The notes under the pieces: model-generated
What the model was told of the DNA's origin: nothing
What the model saw: the letters and a program-made list of their open reading frames with translations, nothing else
Database searches by the model: none
Shown here: piece after piece, positions 54,719-64,000 of the stretch
Numbering within the stretch: the first letter of the stretch is position 1
Layout: each line of letters starts with the position of its first letter
Program-made: the position numbers and the translations under genes
Source of the DNA: Acidobacteriota bacterium
GTDB taxonomy: Bacteria > Acidobacteriota > Terriglobia > UBA7540
Assembly: GCA_004298155.1 (NCBI GenBank)
Contig: SCRD01000001.1
Coordinates: forward strand, 186,001-250,000
Length of the DNA stretch: 64,000 nucleotides
Direction: 5' to 3'

Positions 54719-57301
54719 CTACTGGGTAAATTCGATAACGATGCCGTTGATGCGTTTGTCGAAGCCTGTAAATTGCCCAAATATGGGAGAGGTGATGTTG
54801 TTATAAACTGCCGTGGGATTTTTTCGGCTGGTGGTGTTGATGGAATAGATGCCAAACCGGAAGGTATGGCCGCGATGGATATGAAACGGCAGTGGAAAAT
54901 CTTTGTAGACCCGCCAGTTGAGCGAAAAGAAGATAGGATATCTCTGGCCGTTGGGCTCTCCCACGTAATTGTGGAGCTCGTCAACATTCGAATAGGGAAA
55001 GCCGGAGTGCAAATCGACCGAGGGACTCATGGTGATTTTCCAGGGAAGCTTGAACAGCCCGAAGCCGGTCAACCGATTGGGCACGTCAGAGGGCAGGTTG
55101 GCATAGACGTCGGGACGAATGACGGGGACTTCGAGTGGCACGAAGATGTTGTCCGTCGTGTTCAAATTTCCCAGGCTTTCGCTGCGGACGTAAGACATGC
55201 TCAGTTCAGCGTCCTCGCCGGCGCGGTAATCCACGGTGAATTCATACTCGTGATAGCGGGAACTTCCGCGGTTTGACAGCAGCATGACCCCTGTGCCATC
55301 GGGCTGGGCCATGGGATTGATGACGAAAAGGCTGGTCGTGTGGCTGTAGAGTGTACCGACTTTCGCCGTCAGCTTCCTGGTAAAGCGGCGGGAAAGCTGT
55401 GCGCGCCAAGTCAGGTTGCGCGGCGTGCTACCCAGGTCCGAACAATCGGGAAGGGCCTGGGGAACTCCCGATGATACTCGTGCACATCGATTGATGAAGG
55501 CCACGGAGGGCCCCATAGGGGAGCTGGCCAGGTCGAGCGGCGTAACAACGCGTATGGGATTGTTGGCAAAATCGGCAGCAAGCATTGGCATCCGGTCATA
55601 AAATATTCCAATGCCACCCTGGAGCACAGTCCTGGCCGACTGGTCGAGGGCGTAGACCATGCCGAGGCGCGGCGCAAAGTTTACCGGGTTTCCATCTGTC
55701 TCACCAAAATAACGCAGCCCGAGAGTTGCTGCCAGGCGATTGCTGAAGATCCAGTGGTCCTGGGCGAAACCAGCAACAGAAGTGTCATTGGCATTCAGAT
55801 TTCCCGGGCCGGTGAAGTCAATCCGCTGTGCCGAAGATCCGTCGTTCCGGAGAATCTGGATCGGATGTGATTGGCTGCTGCCCGTGAAGTCGCGGTGAAT
55901 GACGTCAGACCCGAACGACACTTCATGGCTGCCTGCCCATTGTTTGGCGGCCAGGTTGAAGACGGCCAGGCCCTCTTCCTGATGGCCGTTCCTGCCCCAG
56001 GTATTGAAGTAGTTGCCGCTGATTCCAGTGGGTGTCAGCAGCATATCCTCCGGGCCGTGTCCGTGCGCGTAACTCTCCAATCGAGTGAATTTGAAAATTG
56101 TGTGCAGAATGTTACCTGACTCGAACTGGTAGGTGTCGCTGCCGTCGATGGCATAGCCCTTTTGGCCGATGTCCGCCGTTGCAGAGCGCGGAATCAGGAC
56201 ATTGAGGTCGGCCCACTGGTAACGCCTGGGGAAGAGGTTGACGGTAAGGGACGCGACATGCCTCTGAGACAACAGGAACTGAAATTGCGAAATCGAGTTG
56301 TAGCCCTGGATCTTTTGGTTGTCATTGGGCCATGCGAGGCCACGCACGTCCGGCTTTCTCAGTTCATAAAGGAACGACTCAGCAAAATTAATTTTGTCCT
56401 TCCACAAGGGCCCCCCAAAATTGATGCGAGGCGTCACTTTGGCAAACCCGACAAGGTGACCCTCCTTGCCCCGCACACTGGGATTCAGGTCGTGCATGCC
56501 GAGTTGCCATTGGTTCGGCGGAGCTTTCAGTTCGATGTTGGTCATGCCACCGACAAATCCTCCGTACTGCGCCTCGAAAGGCGCCTTGTAGACGTCAAGG
56601 CTCTGGATCGCGTCGATCGGAACATCAATGGCATACGTTCCTGTAACGGGGTCAACGGCCTGCGCAGAATCCAGAAGCAGCATGCTCTGGCTTTCGGGAA
56701 CGCCCTTGATGAAAAGCTTTCCGGTCTGGACTTGGAGAACTCCAGGCGTAACCGGTAGTTCCTGTTTGAATTCCTGCCGGACGACAGGGATGGTGAGAAG
56801 TTGCTTTGTTTGTAACGTCTGCGCTGCTGGGCTAGTTCCCTGGGTTGAAACAATTGGCGCGGATTCTCTCACCTCGATCTTTTGCTTGAGTTCCTGGAGT
56901 TGCATCTGGATGTCTTCGGTGAGTGTCTGGCCGGCCGTAATCGCGACTTTCCGGGTGACCGGCTTGAAGCCCTCCATGGTGGCATCCAGCGTGTAAGGGC
57001 CTGCTGGAATGTCATCGAGCTCAAATTCCCCCTTCTCGTTGGAATACGCCGTTTGGGGTGGGAGCCCTGGAGCGTTGGCCGTCAGCTTGATAGCCACTCC
57101 GCCGACTGGTATCGGCGGCCCCTGCGGATTCTTGGCCGCCGTGGTACCCCGAAGAGCGCCAGTCTCTATTTGTGCCGTAGCAAGGACCGGGGTCAACACA
57201 AGAGCGAATATGAATGCCGCCACCCACATGGTGTGACGGCCAGACAATTTGTGCTCTCGGCTTGCCGGCGGATTAAGCTCGGGGCGGGATGACGCCTGCA
57301 T
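54719..57301 (-). CDS. TonB-dependent receptor with carboxypeptidase-regulatory N-domain
   Basis: A 860-residue outer-membrane receptor. After a signal segment comes an immunoglobulin-like domain (GGVAIKLTANAPGLPPQTAYSNEKGEFELDDIPAGPYTLDATMEGFKP). The plug has QTLQTKQLLTIPVVRQEF...LFIKGVPESQSMLLLDS. The barrel has SLNWRVYKDFPLPFHIHRGHTFRFGIYSINT near the end. It is the Oar/acidobacterial TonB type, which probably takes up oligosaccharide or peptide ligands. The start choice is uncertain; ATGs at 57394, 57334 and 57301 are in frame. AAAGG lies before the ATG at 57301. Confidence 0.85.
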   Translation of the reverse strand: MQASSRPELNPPASREHKLSGRHTMWVAAFIFALVLTPVLATAQIETGALRGTTAAKNPQGPPIPVGGVAIKLTANAPGLPPQTAYSNEKGEFELDDIPAGPYTLDATMEGFKPVTRKVAITAGQTLTEDIQMQLQELKQKIEVRESAPIVSTQGTSPAAQTLQTKQLLTIPVVRQEFKQELPVTPGVLQVQTGKLFIKGVPESQSMLLLDSAQAVDPVTGTYAIDVPIDAIQSLDVYKAPFEAQYGGFVGGMTNIELKAPPNQWQLGMHDLNPSVRGKEGHLVGFAKVTPRINFGGPLWKDKINFAESFLYELRKPDVRGLAWPNDNQKIQGYNSISQFQFLLSQRHVASLTVNLFPRRYQWADLNVLIPRSATADIGQKGYAIDGSDTYQFESGNILHTIFKFTRLESYAHGHGPEDMLLTPTGISGNYFNTWGRNGHQEEGLAVFNLAAKQWAGSHEVSFGSDVIHRDFTGSSQSHPIQILRNDGSSAQRIDFTGPGNLNANDTSVAGFAQDHWIFSNRLAATLGLRYFGETDGNPVNFAPRLGMVYALDQSARTVLQGGIGIFYDRMPMLAADFANNPIRVVTPLDLASSPMGPSVAFINRCARVSSGVPQALPDCSDLGSTPRNLTWRAQLSRRFTRKLTAKVGTLYSHTTSLFVINPMAQPDGTGVMLLSNRGSSRYHEYEFTVDYRAGEDAELSMSYVRSESLGNLNTTDNIFVPLEVPVIRPDVYANLPSDVPNRLTGFGLFKLPWKITMSPSVDLHSGFPYSNVDELHNYVGEPNGQRYPIFFSLNWRVYKDFPLPFHIHRGHTFRFGIYSINTTSRKNPTAVYNNITSPIFGQFTGFDKRINGIVIEFTQ

Positions 57302-58187
57302 GATACCTTTGACCGAACGTTCCTTCTGGATCATTATGTGCCGGTAGAATTCTCTCATCAGTGGCGATTTGGCCGAAACTTTCTTCCTGTTCAATTTTGG
57401 AGTTGAGTGTTCGGCAGCATGCCTGGTTGCAGCGGGTGAGGACTTCTCCCGCTGTATTCTGCAGGCTGAACTTTCCGCAAACCCAATTAGAGTGGTAGGG
57501 GCGCCGACAGGCTCAGAATTACTAGGCCGCCACCCCCGGGAATGTCAGGTTGCCGACGCTCAGATGCCACTCAGTTATGCCGTGTTCTAGCTGGCCTGTA
57601 ACTCAAAATTGCACTCCATCGACCTCAAAGCTCATGCTCATAATCTCGCCTGGTTCGAACCTTGGTGACTTTCGCGCCGGACGGTCTCTGTCCTGACTTG
57701 CTATTAACCTGACACCTTATGAGATGAAGCAGTTGACAAAACGGATGCGCCGACCTTTAAAAATGGCGCTCAACGAGAATTGACAATAGGGTCCAAAAAC
57801 CTGTAAAAGTAGTTCATACCAAAATAGCAGCTTCCCATAGGCTTTAGTTTTGGTTCGACCCGTCCGTCAATGTGAGGATGCAACCTTAAGGATCCAATTA
57901 TTGATGCTACCAGTTATGAACCGATTGAGGCAATTGCAGGTTTTCCCGAGGGACAGTTTTTTCGGCTACTGCCGTCCAGAGCCTTTGGCAGATGTTGGCC
58001 AGTCATTTATGGATTCGCGGGAAAGTAGAGCACAGCTGAGTCGCTTGTTTAGAAAATCTGTTAGCCTAAGATTGATTTGACTTTGTTTAGTGACCAATTG
58101 GAAAATATTCCCATTGTCAGGCCGGCACCGGTGCTTAATTCGCAGCTCTTGCAATTCACGCCTTAACCTTCGGGCGGAGGAACCTGA
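57302..58187. other. Intergenic region between the TonB receptor and leuA genes
   Basis: No gene is supported. A frame at 57850-58080 has no Shine-Dalgarno and no domain features. TTGACA occurs at 57733-57738 and 57780-57785; the second pairs with TGTAAA at 57802-57807. A leucine-rich leader peptide was not found. The leuA Shine-Dalgarno GGAGG lies near 58176. Confidence 0.4.
57780..57807 (+). promoter_or_regulatory. Candidate promoter before leuA
   Basis: A perfect TTGACA with TGTAAA 16 bases later, about 380 bases before leuA. A second TTGACA at 57733-57738 pairs with TTAAAA at 18 bases. Confidence 0.35.
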
Positions 58188-59780
58188 ATGAGCGAAAAGT
58201 TGTTTATTTTTGACACAACCCTGCGTGACGGTGAGCAATCACCCGGGTGCAGTATGAACCTGGAAGAAAAGCTTGAAATGGCCCGTCAGCTTGACCGGCT
58301 GGGAGTGGATATTCTGGAAGCCGGATTTCCGATCGCTTCCCAAGGCGATTTTGACGCTGTAACCGCCATTTCCGCTGAGCTGCACCGGCCCACAATCGCC
58401 GCGCTTGCCCGCGCGAACCAGCTTGATATCGATCGTGCCTGGGCAGCCCTGAAGGGTGCGGCGAAGCCCAGGATTCACACGTTTCTTGCCACCTCAGACA
58501 TTCATCTGAAATACAAGCTTCGCAAGACGAGGGAAGAAGTTCTCAAAATGATTTCCTGGGCGGTTGGCCATGCCAGTTCACTCTGCAAGGACGTTGAATT
58601 CTCTCCCGAAGATGCCGGCCGGACCGATCGAAGCTTTCTGATCGAGTGTTGCCACGTTGCCGTGGAAGCCGGCGCGACGGTGCTGAATTTGCCAGATACC
58701 GTGGGGTATTGTCTGGAACCCGAATACGAAAAGATGTTTGCCGACGTTAAGGCCAGGGTTCCCGGGATTGAGAAAGTGGTTTTGAGCACACACACGCATA
58801 ATGACCTCGGCCTCGCGGTCGCCAATACTCTTGCAGGAATTCGTGGTGGGGCCCGGCAAGTGGAATGCACCATCAACGGAATCGGGGAGAGGGCAGGGAA
58901 TGCGGCTCTCGAGGAAGTTGTGATGGCGGTATATGTGCGGCGTGACGTTGAACCTGTCCATACTGACGTTCACACGGAAGAGCTTTATGCAGCAAGCCAG
59001 TTGCTGACTCGCCTGACAGGCATGCAGGTGCAGAGGAACAAAGCCGTTGTGGGGAAGAACGCGTTCGCACACGAGGCGGGAATTCACCAGGATGGCTACC
59101 TGAAGAATGCCATTACTTACGAAATCATCTCCCCTGAAACAGTGGGTATGCCTGCCAACCATATCGTGCTTGGGAAGCACTCTGGCCGTCACGCACTGGC
59201 AAATCGTTACCGGGAATTGGGCTATGAGCTGACAAAACCGGAAATCGAGCGTGCCTATAATCTGTTCACACAGCTTGCAGACCGCAAAAAGAACGTTTAC
59301 GACGAAGACCTGATCCGCATTGTGAACGAGGGCTTCGAGCACATAGCTGAGCTTTACAGGCTGAAGCTGCTGGAAAGCGTATCCAGCAGCGAGGGACGCT
59401 CGACGGCGACCATTGAGCTGGAACGTGATGGGCAACCCTTCCGGGAATCGGCTACTGCTGAAGGCCCGTGTGATGCTGCTTTCCGGGCGATCGACCGGAT
59501 TACGGGAACGCCGGGCATAGTAGTTGATTTCTCTGTCCACTCCATCAGTGCAGGAGCAGACGGCACGGCCGAGGTTTCGATTCGCGCCCGATTCCAGGAC
59601 AAGGAGTTTTCCGGTATATCTCGGAGCTCTAATGTAGTCGAGGCTGCCGCCCGTGCCTACTTGCAGGCTGCAAACAAGGGTGTTTATGAAATCCGGCGGG
59701 CCGTGAAGCAAGCTGCCGCTGAGGGTGGTTCTATACATGAGAACGAATTGGTGGATCGGCTTTTGCCCGGCGGTTATTGA
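58188..59780 (+). CDS. leuA: 2-isopropylmalate synthase
   Basis: Condenses acetyl-CoA with 2-oxoisovalerate, the first step of leucine synthesis. The 530-residue protein has [16 protein letters not shown] (Arg and Asp of the active site), the metal motif [14 protein letters not shown], the [18 protein letters not shown] signature and a C-terminal allosteric domain ([22 protein letters not shown]...[11 protein letters not shown]). Leucine feedback inhibition is expected but not proven. GGAGGAA lies a few bases before the ATG. leuB follows after 303 bases; leuC and leuD are not in the window. Confidence 0.95.
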   Translation: MSEKLFIFDTTLRDGEQSPGCSMNLEEKLEMARQLDRLGVDILEAGFPIASQGDFDAVTAISAELHRPTIAALARANQLDIDRAWAALKGAAKPRIHTFLATSDIHLKYKLRKTREEVLKMISWAVGHASSLCKDVEFSPEDAGRTDRSFLIECCHVAVEAGATVLNLPDTVGYCLEPEYEKMFADVKARVPGIEKVVLSTHTHNDLGLAVANTLAGIRGGARQVECTINGIGERAGNAALEEVVMAVYVRRDVEPVHTDVHTEELYAASQLLTRLTGMQVQRNKAVVGKNAFAHEAGIHQDGYLKNAITYEIISPETVGMPANHIVLGKHSGRHALANRYRELGYELTKPEIERAYNLFTQLADRKKNVYDEDLIRIVNEGFEHIAELYRLKLLESVSSSEGRSTATIELERDGQPFRESATAEGPCDAAFRAIDRITGTPGIVVDFSVHSISAGADGTAEVSIRARFQDKEFSGISRSSNVVEAAARAYLQAANKGVYEIRRAVKQAAAEGGSIHENELVDRLLPGGY

Positions 59781-60083
59781 GGCTCCCGATAGTTCACCGA
59801 CCTGTTCTAAGACCAATGGTCGGGCTTGGACCTTGAGCACCGGCTCAGTCCACTATCGATAAATTCGGAGATTGTCCTCTGTGCATTTGTACGATCGTTA
59901 GCATGAGGGCCGACAAGAACTGTCATCCGGGAAGAGGGAAGTCTGTATGTATAACAGCTTGATAACACATGAGTTATATCAGGTACTTTCTCCCCTATAA
60001 GTGGCCCAATATCTTTCCACAACCTTAAGTTCAATTAAATCTTGTCCATTCGACTCCTGTTCGTGTAAGATGCCTGTTATCAA
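59781..60083. other. leuA-leuB intergenic region
   Basis: No gene is supported. It may hold the leuB promoter: TTGTCC at 60042-60047 and TAAGAT at 60066-60071, 18 bases apart. If that promoter is real the leuB mRNA would start about six bases before the ATG, so it would be nearly leaderless. Confidence 0.35.
60042..60071 (+). promoter_or_regulatory. Candidate leuB promoter, nearly leaderless
   Basis: TTGTCC and TAAGAT are 18 bases apart, ending 12 bases before the leuB ATG, which has no Shine-Dalgarno. Confidence 0.3.
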
Positions 60084-61199
60084 ATGCATGCCATATTCAA
60101 AATAGCTGTCTTGCCGGGCGATGGAATTGGACCGGAGGTAACCGAAGAAGGTCTTAAGGTTCTCCGGGCAGTTGAGAGTGTCATCGGGCCCCAATTCCGC
60201 TTTCAAACTGGACTGATTGGCGGCTGCGCAATCGACGCTACTGCTGTGCCGCTTCCGCCAGAAACCATATCAATATGCAATCACGCACAGGCAGTTCTTC
60301 TGGGGGCCGTAGGGGGGCCTCGGTGGGATTCCCGGCGCCCGGATAGCCGGCCTGAGGCAGGACTCCTGCAGCTGCGGCAAAGACTCCGCGTTTATGCCAA
60401 CCTGCGCCCGGCGCGCGTGCTTGACTCACTGGCAGGTGTCTCGGCCCTGAAGCCTGCCGTGGTACGCGGCACTGACCTGGTTATTGTTCGAGAACTGATG
60501 GGTGGAATTTATTTTGGCAATCCGCGCGGCATTTTTTCCAAAAATGGCGAGCGAATGGGCATAAATACGGAAATTTACCGCGAGCACGAAGTTGAGAGAG
60601 TGGCCCATCGGGCGTTTCAACTGGCGCGCCTGCGGCGACGCAAAGTCACTTCGGTTGACAAGGCAAACGTTCTAGAGAGTTCGAGACTATGGCGTGACGT
60701 GGTTACGCGGGTAGGCCAGTCCTACCCGGACGTCGAACTTAATCATCTTTACGTTGACAATTGCGCCATGCAGTTGATTGCAAAGCCGACCAGCTTCGAC
60801 GTCATCCTTACCAACAACATCTTCGGCGACATTTTGAGTGACGAAGCGGCGATGCTGACAGGCTCGATTGGCCTATTGCCGTCGGCTAGCCTGGGAGAGC
60901 GGTGCGGCCTGTATGAGCCGGTACATGGGTCCGCCCCTGATATAGTCGGCAAAAAGCGTGCCAACCCCATTGCCACAATTGCCTCTGTCGCCCTTATGCT
61001 GCGGTATTCATTCCGAATGGGCCGGCCCGCGGCAGCCATTGAAGCGGCCATAGAAAAAGTCCTGAAGAGTGGTGCGCGAACGCCGGATCTGCCGGGTCGC
61101 AAGCGCCCTATTTCAACTTCGCGCATGGGGAACCTGGTTGCTGCTGAAACATCCCGGCTTTTGGCATCTTCGCGCTTCGGCCAGGGAGAGAAAACGTAA
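60084..61199 (+). CDS. leuB: 3-isopropylmalate dehydrogenase
   Basis: Oxidatively decarboxylates 3-isopropylmalate in leucine synthesis with NAD. The 371-residue protein has PGDGIGPEV at the start, ELMGGIYFG, the substrate-loop NLRPARV and VYANLRP, TEIYRE, the metal-site [10 protein letters not shown] and [14 protein letters not shown], and [10 protein letters not shown]. The length is normal. No Shine-Dalgarno precedes the ATG. It follows leuA, with bactofilin genes downstream. Confidence 0.94.
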   Translation: MHAIFKIAVLPGDGIGPEVTEEGLKVLRAVESVIGPQFRFQTGLIGGCAIDATAVPLPPETISICNHAQAVLLGAVGGPRWDSRRPDSRPEAGLLQLRQRLRVYANLRPARVLDSLAGVSALKPAVVRGTDLVIVRELMGGIYFGNPRGIFSKNGERMGINTEIYREHEVERVAHRAFQLARLRRRKVTSVDKANVLESSRLWRDVVTRVGQSYPDVELNHLYVDNCAMQLIAKPTSFDVILTNNIFGDILSDEAAMLTGSIGLLPSASLGERCGLYEPVHGSAPDIVGKKRANPIATIASVALMLRYSFRMGRPAAAIEAAIEKVLKSGARTPDLPGRKRPISTSRMGNLVAAETSRLLASSRFGQGEKT

Positions 61200-61380
61200 A
61201 GCTGCTTGATTTTCGGATAGCAGGGGAACAAATTTCACTGTAAAGGTGTGAAAACCGTACGGATCGGTTCCGGGAGGAAAGACGGTTGCAATCTCATTGG
61301 CTTTCGAGTTAATATGCAGAGCGACGGGGGGCGGCAGGCGGTTTTTTCGCCACAATTAGAATGGCAGGAGCACATTTATT

Positions 61381-61899
61381 ATGTGGTGGGAAAAGGACAA
61401 AAAGTCGCAACCCGGTGTCCCATTAGCGCAGCCGACCGTTTCTGCACCCTCTAATCCTCCTAAGGTGGAAACCTCTATGCCTGAAAGCATTCGAAGAGAT
61501 ACAAGCGGAAGTTCTCAGAGCCAGGTGCAGGCCACTATTGGCCGTTCAATTGTTCTGAAAGGAGAACTGTCTGCAAACGAAGACCTCGTGATTGATGGGC
61601 AGTTCGAAGGAACTGTGAACCTCCAGGATCATTGTCTGACAGTGGGGTCAAACGGAAAAATAAAGGCTGAAATCCAGGCGCGGCAAGTAGTTATTTACGG
61701 GGCCGTGAATGGGAACGTGAGCGCACGAGAAAAAGTTGAAGTACGCCGGACTGGCAACGTAACCGGCGATTTGAGATCGGCTAGCGTGTCTATTGAAGAA
61801 GGGGCTTATTTCAAAGGCAGCATTGATATTCTGCGGGATTCAAAGCCGGAAGAACGTAAGCCAGTTAGCGCGGCGGCCACATCCAAACCTGGGAATTAA
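61381..61899 (+). CDS. Bactofilin (polymer-forming cytoskeletal protein)
   Basis: A 172-residue bactofilin. The beta-helical core is at about 55-145 with ATIGRSIVLKGELSANEDLVIDGQFEGTVNL, and VYGAVNGNVSAREKVEV. The N-terminal MWWEKDKK is a likely membrane-targeting segment, and the C-terminal tail is Pro/Ser/Lys rich. Bactofilins form filaments that organise envelope growth or appendages. The gene following on the same strand is methyltransferase-like. Confidence 0.88.
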   Translation: MWWEKDKKSQPGVPLAQPTVSAPSNPPKVETSMPESIRRDTSGSSQSQVQATIGRSIVLKGELSANEDLVIDGQFEGTVNLQDHCLTVGSNGKIKAEIQARQVVIYGAVNGNVSAREKVEVRRTGNVTGDLRSASVSIEEGAYFKGSIDILRDSKPEERKPVSAAATSKPGN

Positions 61900-62021
61900 A
61901 AGAGCGGGCGTTTTTCTCGATTTGCAAGCGCGGCGTGCTTGCCGCCCTCCAGACAGTGTTCGTCTCTGTCTCGTGCGTGAATCGATTCTAGCGTGATCTC
62001 GCGCCGTACCAGGGTCTGCCG

Positions 62022-62669
62022 ATGTTTTCAGTAAAAATGCAGGAGGCTTCCCACAAGAAACCTGCGTCAGGCCAGAGTCCTGCCGTTTCGAGCCAGGCCC
62101 TCCAGTGGATCTGGAACTATTTGCAGGATATTGAAACCCCTCACGTCCTGGATTGCGGCGCCGTCTCATCCGCAACAATAAATATTTTGATTAATCGGCA
62201 GGCCAAGGTGTATGTAGCGGATCTGATCGCTCCCTTACAGCGTGGCGACCCTACCCTCTGGCGGCAGGAGGACAAGCAAACCCTGTTCTGTACTGGCGAA
62301 CTGCTCAAACGGTTACCTGCTATTCCTCCGGAAACTCTCAAGTTAATATGCTGCTGGCATCTGCTTGATCTTATTCCGCGGGACAATGTCCCTGAACTGG
62401 CCCGGCTTTTTCTCTCGCTGCTTGCCCCGGGCGGAATATTCTTCTGTTTCCTCCGCGAACCCAATCTTACGCAGGGCAAAGACAGCCGATGGTGGTTTGA
62501 GAGCCTCACCACGCTCCGGGAGGAAGGTGAGGGTGCCGGTATTTTTCCATACCCGCCTCTGACCAACCGTGAAATCGAAAGACTGACCGATGGCAGCGGC
62601 GTGAAGACATTTCTTACCCGTTCACATCGGCGGGAAGTTGTAGTCCTGAAAGCCCCGGAAGAGGCCTGA
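62022..62669 (+). CDS. Class I methyltransferase-like protein
   Basis: A 215-residue protein with a weak SAM-methyltransferase pattern: VLDCGAVSSATINILINRQAKVYVADL as a degenerate motif I, WHLLDLIPRDNVPELARLFLSLLAPGGIFFCF as later motifs. The usual GxGxG is not kept, so SAM binding is uncertain. The start may be the ATG at 62022 or 62037. Its stop abuts the next gene's GTG start (TGAGTG), so the two are coupled. The role is inferred only from context with the bactofilin. Confidence 0.62.
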   Translation: MFSVKMQEASHKKPASGQSPAVSSQALQWIWNYLQDIETPHVLDCGAVSSATINILINRQAKVYVADLIAPLQRGDPTLWRQEDKQTLFCTGELLKRLPAIPPETLKLICCWHLLDLIPRDNVPELARLFLSLLAPGGIFFCFLREPNLTQGKDSRWWFESLTTLREEGEGAGIFPYPPLTNREIERLTDGSGVKTFLTRSHRREVVVLKAPEEA

Positions 62670-63620
62670 GTGAAATCATCAAGAATGTTCATCCTTGCGG
62701 CGCTGCTAGCTCTGGTGTCGGGTGCTCAACCCTTATCCGGGCAGGACCTGGTTGCAATGGCCCTGAGCAGTTTTCCTGCTGATACCATCCGGCTGGAATT
62801 CTCAAACCCAGCGACGCTGCGGAAACTTCCGAATTATGCTAGCTTGCGCGAACATTACCTGGGTCCGCGTCTCAAGGAGCTCGAAGATTCAATGGCTGAA
62901 CTCGGCGTGGCGGAAACCGACATCGACCAGCTCGTTTTAGGCTGGAACTCTGATGGTTCAGACCTGAATCTTTACGGGTTTGCCGGGGGAAATTTCCGCT
63001 CCTCAATCCTTGATGCTCGAGCGGCTGAAAGAAATCTTCCTCCTCAAGAGATCGGCGGGAAGACCGGCTATTGCCTCGGCGCGGGCCTGGCGAGCCAATG
63101 CGTTGTCGTCCTGAGCCCCACGGAAGGCGCTTTTGGTACGCTCGCCACTCTCAGCCAGATTACGCAGGCGCTGAATGGAGGCGGCGATTCCATCGGGTCC
63201 AATGGCAGTTTTGCCAGGGCCGTCAAGCAGGAGCAAACAGGCGCCCCTATCTGGGGAGTTGCCGTCGCCTCTGCCGTGGCCTCTTGGTTTAAGGGCTGGA
63301 TGCCCAGACAAAGCGCTATTGATATGGATTGGAACAAGGTGTTCCAGGGTGTCGATGCTCTTGGATATAAGATCCAGACCGGCAGCGACATCCAGTTGGA
63401 TCTCGCTATGTTCTGTAAATCAGATGAATATGCGGGAAGCTTGCGGCAAGTGCTGGAAGGACTGAAGCTGGCTCAGCAGATAGCGTGGCAGAATCAATAT
63501 CCCAGCAAATCCAACCCGTTCCAGAGGATGGACCTTTCACAGTCGGGTAGCCAGATTGGAATCAACGTGGTGGCAAATTACGGTGATATTGGCGGAAACG
63601 CGCCGTCGGCCTCCCAATAA
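62670..63620 (+). CDS. Hypothetical exported protein coupled to the methyltransferase-like gene
   Basis: A 316-residue protein with a signal peptide (FILAALLALVSGAQPLSGQ). The mature part contains FPADTIRLEFSNPATLRKLPNYASL and PFQRMDLSQSGSQIG. I do not recognise the family. The start is GTG directly after the upstream stop. It is probably a periplasmic protein of the bactofilin cluster. Confidence 0.6.
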   Translation: MKSSRMFILAALLALVSGAQPLSGQDLVAMALSSFPADTIRLEFSNPATLRKLPNYASLREHYLGPRLKELEDSMAELGVAETDIDQLVLGWNSDGSDLNLYGFAGGNFRSSILDARAAERNLPPQEIGGKTGYCLGAGLASQCVVVLSPTEGAFGTLATLSQITQALNGGGDSIGSNGSFARAVKQEQTGAPIWGVAVASAVASWFKGWMPRQSAIDMDWNKVFQGVDALGYKIQTGSDIQLDLAMFCKSDEYAGSLRQVLEGLKLAQQIAWQNQYPSKSNPFQRMDLSQSGSQIGINVVANYGDIGGNAPSASQ

Positions 63621-63651
63621 AAGCGTTTCGAAAAGAAAGTTTGAGAATTTC

Positions 63652-64000
63652 TCAGACCAGGCCAGGAACCGTTAAGGAACTGAGTAGCCGAATGCTGCAA
63701 CCCGTCAAGGGTGGCACATTCACGTTGCTGCCCCGCCTGAAAAAGAGTTCGTATCCCACCAATGCAGCAGCGCTTGCGGGGGCGGCTACGGTCAGCACGC
63801 TTGAGCCGGCAAATGCTACCTTGGCTGCTGTAAGACCTCCGACACCCACTGCCCCCGTGAGAAAGCTCCTCCAGGAATCCCGCCTGTGTCCGCGCACATG
63901 CCCTTCCGCGTCAAGAGTTCCCATCAGGTCCTTGGTTTTTTCGAGGTGAGTGATAATCGCTGACACCGCTACCATATGGCCGTCAGGCAGCGTTACGTGG
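63652..64000 (-). CDS. TrbI-like exported protein, partial
   Basis: The frame is open beyond the right edge, so the N-terminus is missing. It contains TLPDGHMVAVSAIITHLEK, LDAEGHVRGH and GSNVNVPPLTGCSIRLLSSL. The pattern of a beta-domain, a Gly/Ala-rich hydrophobic segment (GAVGVGGLTAAKVAF) and a Pro/Arg-rich end matches the complete gene at 36508-37380. It converges with the upstream exported gene. Confidence 0.55.
   Translation of the reverse strand, partial: HVTLPDGHMVAVSAIITHLEKTKDLMGTLDAEGHVRGHRRDSWRSFLTGAVGVGGLTAAKVAFAGSSVLTVAAPASAAALVGYELFFRRGSNVNVPPLTGCSIRLLSSLTVPGLV

Noticed and set aside
57640-57680. GGTTCGAACC motif considered as a tRNA T-arm
   Set aside because: No acceptor stem, anticodon stem or D-arm can be formed around it.
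57850-58080. A 76-codon frame upstream of leuA, considered as a leader peptide
   Set aside because: It has no run of leucine codons, no Shine-Dalgarno and no attenuator-like hairpin.
59979-60206. Minus-strand frame across the leuB start
   Set aside because: It overlaps the leuB coding region and has no recognisable domain.

Overview
The window looks like a chromosomal segment of an Acidobacteriota bacterium. The evidence is its protein families: a VWFA-related exported protein with degenerate metal site, an Oar-like TonB-dependent receptor with an N-terminal carboxypeptidase-regulatory domain, TrbI-like exported proteins, a GH27 alpha-galactosidase and a DPP-type S9 peptidase. Base composition is moderately GC-rich. 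Genes lie on both strands in short operons, and several start with TTG or GTG behind a strong Shine-Dalgarno. This assignment is inference; no rRNA is present.

Layout: 0.6-4.6 kb holds a primary-type sigma factor, two single-domain receiver proteins and an FMN reductase. 4.6-12.3 kb holds a small protein, a RidA/D-threonine-aldolase operon, an SDR oxidoreductase divergent from an amino-acid permease, EF-P, and the NAD-salvage pair pncB-pncA. 12.3-16.4 kb is a carbohydrate cluster (GH27, beta-helix lipoprotein, MFS transporter). 16.6-23.2 kb has the VWFA-related protein, a third receiver paralogue whose phosphorylation residues are all replaced, a B12/radical-SAM enzyme and a lytic transglycosylase. 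23.6-30.8 kb is one ArsR-TolC-MFP-RND-Usp operon with a perfect operator palindrome in front. 31-35.2 kb has a PEGA protein, a coiled-coil membrane protein, tRNA-Leu(TAA), a nonsense-interrupted integrase remnant and an odd tandem repeat.

35.2-51.7 kb is mostly housekeeping and envelope: a CPBP protease, a TrbI-like protein, glmM, a TPR protein, the coupled rnc-lepB-AsmA-exported protein operon, a cation/proton antiporter, a Tat-exported sugar isomerase-like protein, and two exported peptidases (S9 and an M49-like metallopeptidase). 51.7-54.7 kb is an accessory island: a DUF262-DUF1524 (GmrSD-like) putative defence nuclease and a REP-associated (RAYT) transposase gene interrupted only by two amber codons, both bracketed by inverted REP-like hairpins. 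The right end carries the TonB receptor, leuA, leuB, a bactofilin, a methyltransferase-like protein, an exported protein and a TrbI-like gene that runs off the window.

The most unusual signals are (i) the three receiver proteins, one intact and two with the Asp replaced by Glu or Ser, (ii) the REP/RAYT/DUF262 island, (iii) the thiol-sensor-like ArsR operon ending in a Usp gene, and (iv) a perfect ten-base anti-SD match at 19035 followed only by a short frame that resembles a receiver N-terminus.
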